Origin: Herminiimonas sp.
GTDB taxonomy: Bacteria > Pseudomonadota > Gammaproteobacteria > Burkholderiales > Burkholderiaceae
Length of the DNA: 64,000 nucleotides
Direction: 5' to 3'
Assembly: GCF_030655415.1 (NCBI RefSeq)
Contig: NZ_JAURVN010000014.1
Span: 779,892 to 843,891, forward strand
The notes under the pieces are model-generated. The model saw only the letters and a program-made list of their open reading frames with translations, made no database searches and was not told where the DNA came from. Every line of letters starts with the position of its first letter. Position 1 is the stretch's first letter. The position numbers and the translations under genes were made by a program. This document shows positions 58,869-64,000 of the stretch, in pieces.

Positions 58869-59948
58869 TTACTTGCGACCGATCATGAAGTTCTGGATCG
58901 GCGCTTCAGCAACCGAAGCCCATTGGTTCTGATCGTTGCGGAAACGTTTCCACGGTTCGTAGATCTTCTTGAACTTGGCATTTTTCGCGGCTTCTTCATC
59001 CATCGTTTCAACAGCAGCTTTGTAGCAAGCTTCCATGATCGGTTTGGAGAATTGACGCAGCTTGACACCGTTCTTCAGCAAACGTGCCAATGCGGCTGGA
59101 TTACGTGCATCGTATTCCGCTTGCATGACAACGTGTGCTTCGTAGGAAGCAGCTTCTACTGCAGCCTGATATTGCTTAGGCAGTTTTTCCCATTCCTTGA
59201 TACCGATGTAGAACGAGAGTTGCAAGCTTGGTTCCCACCAACCTGGTGTGTAGTAGAACGGAGCAACCTTGTTGAAGCCGAGTTTTTCATCGTCGTAAGG
59301 TCCGATCCATTCAGCTGCATCGATCGTGCCTTTTTCCAGCGCAGGATAGATGTCGCCACCAGCGATCTGTTGTGGCACCAGGCCGAGACGTTGCATAACG
59401 CGACCGGCGAAACCACCGATACGCATTTTCAAGCCTTGCAGATCTTTTACTTCCTTGATTTCTTTACGGAACCAGCCGCCCATTTGGGTACCAGTGTTAC
59501 CGCCCATGAAATTGACAATGCCGTAATCCTTGAAGAATTCACGGGTCAATTCACGGCCGCCGCCTTGGTCGAACCATGCGGTTTGCTGACGCGAAGTCAG
59601 GCCGAAAGGAACCACCGCGTCGAATGCGAATGTAGGGTCTTTACCGAAATAATAGTAAGAAGCCGAATGGCCAATCTCAACCGTACCGGCTTGCACTGCG
59701 TCCATGACCTGCAACGCTGGAACAATTTCGCCACCAGCGAAAGGACGGATATTGAATTTGCCGTCAGTCAGTTGTGACACACGTTTGGTAAATACATCAG
59801 CTGCGCCGTAAATCGTATCTAGCGATTTAGGGAAGCTGGATGCCAGACGCCAGTTGATCGTTGGATTAGCTTGTGCAAAAGATGGCACAGCAACCGCGCC
59901 AACCGATGCACCAACTGCTGCTTTTTTAAGGAATGAACGACGTTCCAT
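58869..59948 (-). CDS. dctP: TRAP transporter substrate-binding protein (DctP/TakP-like), Tat-exported
   Basis: 359 residues from ATG 59948, preceded by AGGAGA; the frame is open upstream to 60095 but that part is not family-like. N-terminus MERRSFLKKAAVGASVGAVAVPSFAQA is a Tat signal (twin Arg3-Arg4, FLK, hydrophobic core, AQA cleavage; written here as landmarks RRSFLKK and PSFAQA). The mature protein has 'WRLASSFPKSLDTIYGAA', 'GGEIVPALQVMDAVQAGTVEIGHSA', 'GLKMRIGGFAGRVMQRLG' and 'AAEWIGPYDDEKLGF', a pattern close to binding proteins of alpha-keto acids and lactate. Substrate by inference. It faces dctQM convergently. Confidence 0.92.
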   Translation of the reverse strand: MERRSFLKKAAVGASVGAVAVPSFAQANPTINWRLASSFPKSLDTIYGAADVFTKRVSQLTDGKFNIRPFAGGEIVPALQVMDAVQAGTVEIGHSASYYYFGKDPTFAFDAVVPFGLTSRQQTAWFDQGGGRELTREFFKDYGIVNFMGGNTGTQMGGWFRKEIKEVKDLQGLKMRIGGFAGRVMQRLGLVPQQIAGGDIYPALEKGTIDAAEWIGPYDDEKLGFNKVAPFYYTPGWWEPSLQLSFYIGIKEWEKLPKQYQAAVEAASYEAHVVMQAEYDARNPAALARLLKNGVKLRQFSKPIMEACYKAAVETMDEEAAKNAKFKKIYEPWKRFRNDQNQWASVAEAPIQNFMIGRK

Positions 59949-60125
59949 TTTGTCTCCTGATTGGTTAAGGACAAGGCTTCTATCAAGCATGTTCGCCGAA
60001 AAAATTCGCCGAATATGCGGAATAAAAAACTGAGTTGTAAGTGTGGCGTAAGCCCTGCAAAGTAATAAAAATTTGCAGCCTTTCGCGATAAACAACTGGC
60101 ATAACCATACTACGAAAACGTCGTA

Positions 60126-61490
60126 TTAACCACCAGCAACCACCATATTTTCAATCAATATTGAACCGGTTTGTTTGGTCCCGCGAACCAGAGTATCTGC
60201 ACCAATTGCGACCACCTGCATGAAGATATCTTTCATGTTGCCAGCGATCGTGATTTCTTCAACCGGGTATTGAATAATGCCCTTCTCGACCCAGAAGCCG
60301 GACGCGCCGCGCGAGTAATCGCCGGTCACATAATTCACGCCCTGGCCCATCAACTCGGTGACCAGCAAACCGGTATCAAGTTTTTTCAGCATGGCTTTGA
60401 AATTATCAGTCGGTACCGTCAATGACGATGTCATCGACAAATTATGCGAGCCGCCGGCATTGCCGGTCGTCTGCATGCCGAGCTTGCGTGCGGAATACGT
60501 GGACAGAAAATATCCCTGCACCACGCCGTCCTTGACGACATCACGGCTGCTGGTTTTTACGCCTTCTTCATCGAAGGGTGAAGAGCCGACCGCGCCTACG
60601 ACATGCGGGTCTTCTTTAATTTGTACGTGGGCAGCGAAAGCAGATTTGCCGAGCGAATCCAGCAAGAAAGTAGATTTGCGATACAGCGCACCACCGGAAA
60701 CGGCTTGCACAAATGCACCCAATAAACCAGCCGCCAATGGCGCATCAAACAATACCGGGCAATTACGCGTATCGATCTTGCGTGCATTCAAACGTGCCAA
60801 CGCACGTTGCGCGGCGTAACGACCAACCGCTTCCGGCGCTGCCAATTTTTTCGGATCGCGCATCGACGTATACCAGTCGTCGCGCTGCATATTGCTGCCC
60901 TTGCCTGCAATCGGTGCGACAGAAATTGTGTGACGCGAATACGGATAACCGCCTATGAAACCGCGTGAGTTAGCGGAAACAAAATGCGATTGCTGCGCAT
61001 AGACGCTAGCACCTTCGCTATTGGTAATGCGCTTGTCGACCGCGAACGCTGCCGCCTCGCCGCGCTTGGCCAATTCGACCGCTTCTTCGGTTGAAATCAG
61101 CCATGGGTAACAGAGTTTTAAATCGCGTGGGTTACGTTCCAGCAAATCATCATCCGGCAAACCGGCGCAATCATCTTCCGCAGTAAACCGCGCAATGTTG
61201 TATGCCGCTTCGACCGTATCTTTCAACGTTTTTTGCGAAAAATCGGAAGTGCTCGCATTGCCTCGACGGATATGGCGTTCTTCGCCCAGATATACCGTCA
61301 CGCCCATGCCCTTGTCTTTGTTTTGTTCTATCGTTTCGACGCCGCCCTTGCGTACGGAAACCGACAAACCGCTGCCTTCGCTGATCTCTACTGCGGCGCC
61401 AGACGCGCCTTTTTCCTTTGCATAACGCAAAACATCCTGCGCAAGTTGCTTTAACTGATCTTGACTATGTATAAACACTGATTCGCTCAT
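60126..61490 (-). CDS. pmbA: Metalloprotease PmbA (TldE)
   Basis: 454 residues. TldD/PmbA family features: 'GASGAAVEISEGSGLSVSVRKGGVETIEQNKDKGMGVTVYLG', 'DDLLERNPRDL', 'SSPFDEEGVKTSSRDVVKDGVVQGYFLSTYSARKLGMQTTGNAGG' pieces and C-terminal 'GASGFWVEKGIIQYPVEEITIAGNM'. PmbA partners with TldD in microcin B17 maturation and CcdA degradation. TldD carries the catalytic HExxxH, which PmbA lacks; none is seen here. Divergent from yjgA. Confidence 0.94.
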   Translation of the reverse strand: MSESVFIHSQDQLKQLAQDVLRYAKEKGASGAAVEISEGSGLSVSVRKGGVETIEQNKDKGMGVTVYLGEERHIRRGNASTSDFSQKTLKDTVEAAYNIARFTAEDDCAGLPDDDLLERNPRDLKLCYPWLISTEEAVELAKRGEAAAFAVDKRITNSEGASVYAQQSHFVSANSRGFIGGYPYSRHTISVAPIAGKGSNMQRDDWYTSMRDPKKLAAPEAVGRYAAQRALARLNARKIDTRNCPVLFDAPLAAGLLGAFVQAVSGGALYRKSTFLLDSLGKSAFAAHVQIKEDPHVVGAVGSSPFDEEGVKTSSRDVVKDGVVQGYFLSTYSARKLGMQTTGNAGGSHNLSMTSSLTVPTDNFKAMLKKLDTGLLVTELMGQGVNYVTGDYSRGASGFWVEKGIIQYPVEEITIAGNMKDIFMQVVAIGADTLVRGTKQTGSILIENMVVAGG

Positions 61491-61574
61491 GGGGGTCGTT
61501 TTCTTCGGGAATGCGTATAAAACAGTTATGATAGCAGTCGTTTACAGAATGGCTATACGCCTTACCCTCAGATC

Positions 61575-62165
61575 ATGCCAAATCCCAACCGAGGCTCCTG
61601 CGGCTTCCAGTCCACAGAATTCGAACAGGAATACGAGCGCCCCTCCAAATCCGAGCTCAAACGCCAGATGACCGCCCTGCAAAAGCTGGGCGCAGAACTG
61701 ATTGCCGAGCCGCGCGACCGCGTCAAACGCGTCCCTATGCCGGAAGACGTACGCGATGCCATCCTTGAATGCCAACTCATCAAGGATCACGAAGGCCGTC
61801 GTCGTCAATTGCAATATGTCGGCAAAAAAATGCGTTCGCTGGAAGAACACGAACTCGCTGCCATCCAGAAAATGCTCGACAGCTGGAAAGGCGCATCGAA
61901 GTCAGAAACCGCCGCACTGCATGCGATCGAACGCAAGCGCGACAAGCTGCTGGCCGACGACAAAGCATTGACCGTTTTGCTGGAACAGAATCCGCAACTC
62001 GAAGCACAGCATTTGCGCACACTGATTCGCAATGCACGCAAAGAACAAGCTGAGAACAAACCGCCGAAAGCCTACCGCGAACTGTTCCAGATTCTGAAAT
62101 CACTGCAAGCACCGGCTGCACAACCAACGGATGACGAAGACGATGTCGAAGAAGACCAATCCTGA
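61575..62165 (+). CDS. yjgA: Ribosome-associated protein YjgA (DarP, DUF615)
   Basis: 196 residues, charged and helical. Family motifs 'SKSELKRQMTALQKLGAEL', 'RVPMPEDVRDAILECQLIKDHEGRRRQLQYVGKKMR' and 'KGASKSETAALHAIERKRDKLLADD'. It binds late 50S intermediates and aids peptidyl-transferase centre maturation in E. coli. It is divergent from pmbA, the same conserved pair as in E. coli. The C-terminal end is very acidic (DDEDDVEEDQS) and overlaps mog. Confidence 0.93.
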   Translation: MPNPNRGSCGFQSTEFEQEYERPSKSELKRQMTALQKLGAELIAEPRDRVKRVPMPEDVRDAILECQLIKDHEGRRRQLQYVGKKMRSLEEHELAAIQKMLDSWKGASKSETAALHAIERKRDKLLADDKALTVLLEQNPQLEAQHLRTLIRNARKEQAENKPPKAYRELFQILKSLQAPAAQPTDDEDDVEEDQS

Positions 62166-62757
62166 TGAATTGAAAATCGGTCTGGTATCGATTTCCGACC
62201 GCGCCTCCAGCGGTGTATATGAAGATCAAGGCATTCCGGCATTGCAAGCATGGTTCACCGCCGCACTCAGCAGTGCGTGGACAATGGAAACTCGCCTGAT
62301 CCCGGATGAACAAGACGCGATCGAAAAAGCATTGATCGAACTGGTCGATGTCGAGCGCTGCGATCTGGTCATCACAACGGGCGGCACAGGTCCAGCACGT
62401 CGTGATGTGACACCTGAAGCAACACTCGCTGTCGCCACTAAAGAGATGCCAGGCTTCGGCGAACAAATGCGCCAGATCAGCTTGCACTTCGTCCCGACCG
62501 CAATCCTCTCGCGTCAAGTCAGTGTCATCCGCGAAACCGCAGATCACGCTGCCCTGATCATGAATCTGCCTGGCCAACCTAAATCCATCAAGGAAACGCT
62601 GGAAGGCTTGAAAGACGCAGACGGCAAGCAAATAGTCGGCGGCATCTTTGCTGCAGTGCCTTATTGCATCGATTTGATGGGCGGCCCCTACGTCGAAACC
62701 AATGAATCTATCTGCAAAGCCTGGCGTCCGAAGAACGCGATTCGCCCAGCAAAATAA
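62143..62757 (+). CDS. mog: Molybdopterin adenylyltransferase
   Basis: 204 residues from ATG 62143; another ATG at 62131 would add four. Both starts are inside yjgA, so translation is coupled. MoaB/Mog fold: 'IGLVSISDRASSGVYEDQGIPAL', the MPT-binding 'TTGGTGPARRDVTPEAT' and 'ALIMNLPGQPKSIKETL', and C-terminal 'GGIFAAVPYCIDLMGGP'. It activates molybdopterin with AMP before molybdenum insertion. Confidence 0.95.
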   Translation: MSKKTNPDELKIGLVSISDRASSGVYEDQGIPALQAWFTAALSSAWTMETRLIPDEQDAIEKALIELVDVERCDLVITTGGTGPARRDVTPEATLAVATKEMPGFGEQMRQISLHFVPTAILSRQVSVIRETADHAALIMNLPGQPKSIKETLEGLKDADGKQIVGGIFAAVPYCIDLMGGPYVETNESICKAWRPKNAIRPAK

Positions 62758-62819
62758 TTCCCAGTAATTCATTTTCACTAATTTCCAGCAAATCTTTTCT
62801 CGCAATTTCAAATCACATC

Positions 62820-63482
62820 ATGACTCTGAAAACCGTCGAACTCGTCACCGCACCGAACCCAACCGTAGCCGTCATCTGGATGCATGGTCTAGGCGCCGAT
62901 GGCAATGACTTTGTACCTATCGTCAAAGAATTGAAGCTCGAAGGCTGCCCTGCCATCCGTTTCGTATTCCCGCATGCACCGATGCTCGAAGTCACCATCA
63001 ATGGCGGCCGCATGATGCCCGCTTGGTACGACATCTCGGCATCCGAGTTTGGTCGTGATGATGATGAAGACAGCGTGCGCAGTTCGCAAGTCGATATCAA
63101 TGCATTAATCGAACGTGAAAAAGAACGTGGCATTGCAGCAGACAAAATTTTGATCGGCGGTTTCTCGCAAGGTTGTGCGATGACTTTCCAGACAGGTTTG
63201 CGCTACCCGGAAAAACTCGGCGGCCTGCTGTGCCTTTCAGGCTATCTACCGCTGGAAGCGTCGTTCGAAGCTGAACGTAGCGAAGCTAACAAGAACATTC
63301 CGATTTACTACGGTCACGGTCTTGAAGATCAGGTGATTCCTGTTAAACGTGCGCAGCAAACGCTGGCGCTGTTACAGAAGCATGGCTACGACGTTGAATG
63401 GCATGAATACGATATGCCGCACTCTGTTTGCATGGAAGAGATTATTGATATCAGCAACTTTTTGAAGCGCGTGTTGGCTTGA
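62820..63482 (+). CDS. Carboxylesterase (alpha/beta hydrolase, phospholipase/carboxylesterase family)
   Basis: 220 residues. 'AVIWMHGLGADGNDFVPIV' oxyanion segment, nucleophile Ser116 in 'GGFSQGCAM', catalytic Asp in 'YYGHGLEDQVIPVKRAQQ' and His in 'YDMPHSVCMEEI'. This is the family of Pseudomonas EstB-type carboxylesterases and mammalian acyl-protein thioesterases; it hydrolyses short-chain esters. Natural substrate unknown. 62 bases after mog and followed by its own terminator. Confidence 0.94.
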   Translation: MTLKTVELVTAPNPTVAVIWMHGLGADGNDFVPIVKELKLEGCPAIRFVFPHAPMLEVTINGGRMMPAWYDISASEFGRDDDEDSVRSSQVDINALIEREKERGIAADKILIGGFSQGCAMTFQTGLRYPEKLGGLLCLSGYLPLEASFEAERSEANKNIPIYYGHGLEDQVIPVKRAQQTLALLQKHGYDVEWHEYDMPHSVCMEEIIDISNFLKRVLA

Positions 63483-63509
63483 GATTTTGTTTTGATTGAT
63501 GGTTATGGG

Positions 63510-63534
63510 AGACGCGCTTGACGCGTCTTTTTTT
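63510..63534 (+). terminator. Terminator of the carboxylesterase gene
   Basis: Stem AGACGCG/CGCGTCT with loop CTTGA and a run of seven T. Confidence 0.9.
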
Positions 63535-63616
63535 CGACTGGAGTTTCCTGTCGATTGATTGGAAATTTTTGTTGTTTTATTTTTGGCTGATTCAACGGTG
63601 TTTTCTTGTTGTTAGT

Positions 63617-63830
63617 CAGTAGCCGGGGGTAGCCCGGCAGCTACTCACTTTTCTTGCTTCGCCAAGAAAAGTAAGCAAAAGAAGGCGACCGCGAAGCCGC
63701 TGGCCCTTCGGGCTTCCCGTTTGTGCAAATCAAAAAATGGGAAGCGAACGAAACTCGCCTACGGCTCAAACAGCGTTCACTTCTTTATCCATTTTCTGCT
63801 CCGCACAAACGGCAGCGTCACAGCGGTTTA
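63617..63830. repeat. Structured palindromic intergenic element
   Basis: This non-coding stretch contains several inverted repeats in series. Hairpin 1 (63619-63644): GTAGC/GCTAC with inner CGGG/CCCG. Hairpin 2 (63647-63672): ACTTTTCTTG/CAAGAAAAGT. Hairpin 3 (63693-63716): GAAGCC/GGCTTC with an alternative inner GCCC/GGGC. Hairpin 4 is a long one (63717-63812): CCGTTTGTGC/GCACAAACGG, then AAAATGG/CCATTTT, GAAG/CTTC and GAACG/CGTTC. No long protein-coding frame fits. I have the impression of a dispersed repeat in related genomes, but that is memory, not something shown here. Confidence 0.65.
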
Positions 63831-63910
63831 ACTTCAACGGCGGTTCAGTGGCACCAGCATTGTTGCTAGCTAATTCAAAATGCAATCAAGCGCATGTAAG
63901 AAGTTGATCT

Positions 63911-63964
63911 TGCGGTTGCGGTTGCGGTTGCGGTTGCGGTTGCGGTTGCGGTTGCGGTTGCGGT
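63911..63964. repeat. Nine-copy TGCGGT hexamer tandem repeat
   Basis: Exactly nine uninterrupted copies of TGCGGT (54 bases). On the minus strand the frame entering from the right edge stays open through the repeat as Pro-Gln dipeptides and ends at a TGA (about 63888-63890), so it could be the tail of a gene outside the window; a neighbouring frame would read Asn-Arg. Length-variable by slippage in principle. The remaining bases 63831-63910 and 63965-64000 show nothing else. Confidence 0.85.
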
Positions 63965-64000
63965 TTGATTTTGCAGTTGACCTTAACCGCATCTGACGTT

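Noticed and set aside
58923..59777. A 284-codon open frame antisense to the TRAP binding protein
   Set aside because: Shadow of dctP; rich in Phe and Cys, no domain.
61780..62811. A 343-codon open frame antisense to yjgA and mog
   Set aside because: Both sense genes are strongly supported by family motifs; the antisense protein is cysteine-rich with no recognisable domain.

Overview
This looks like a chromosomal stretch of a betaproteobacterium of the order Burkholderiales, most likely family Oxalobacteraceae (Herminiimonas/Janthinobacterium type). The reasons are a moderate GC content (low-to-mid fifties by eye), the glnB-nadE pair, the argH-algZ-algR-hemCDXY neighbourhood, the paired rnhA-dnaQ block and overall protein character. 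The family assignment is inference; no rRNA or marker comparison could be run. There is no prophage, transposase, integrase or CRISPR array. Two tRNAs (Val-CAC and Ser-CGA) are present.

Layout: 1-2.7 kb holds the 5' part of a TolC-type outer membrane protein, an unrecognised 322-residue protein and a SapC-family protein. 3.4-11.4 kb is a same-strand cluster of four genes: a transglutaminase fused to a DUF2126 domain, a circularly permuted ATP-grasp fused to an alpha-E domain, a second transglutaminase, and a zinc-ribbon/HExxH peptidase. Together they look like a peptide or isopeptide bond making and breaking system whose substrate is unknown. 11.5-16.3 kb is a block also conserved in E. coli (tRNA, dnaQ, rnhA, methyltransferase, gloB, mltD). 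16.4-21.9 kb is the yejABEF oligopeptide ABC importer operon. 22.2-26.4 kb has fabI, rhlE and an MgtC/SapB-DUF4010 membrane protein.

26.5-29.2 kb is a small accessory island of five short unknown genes and one 204-residue unknown gene, ending at tRNA-Ser. It is followed by an EAL-CBS-GGDEF cyclic-di-GMP protein. 31.7-42.2 kb is core housekeeping: serS, rarA, lolA, ftsK, trxB, an Smr-domain gene, glnB and nadE. 42.2-44.6 kb pairs a FemAB-like acyltransferase with a Ser/Thr kinase. 44.8-56.1 kb contains ppa, the heme operon hemC-hemD-hemX-hemY, divergent ppc, the LytTR two-component pair (AlgR/AlgZ type) and divergent argH. This is the arrangement known from Pseudomonas (argH-algZ-algR-hemCD) with ppc inserted.

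56.4-59.9 kb encodes a TRAP transporter, with the membrane subunits convergent to a Tat-exported binding protein. 60.1-63.5 kb carries pmbA, yjgA (darP), mog and a carboxylesterase. The last 500 bases are non-coding and hold a strongly structured palindromic element and a nine-copy TGCGGT hexamer repeat.

Many convergent pairs share a bidirectional hairpin terminator (mltD/yejF, rhlE/DUF4010 gene, kinase/ppa, ppc/algR). Operons are tightly packed, with ATGA start-stop overlaps in yejBEF, hemD-hemX and algZ-algR. The best candidates for something new are the transglutaminase/ATP-grasp/alpha-E/peptidase cluster, the small-protein island and the structured intergenic element at the right end.
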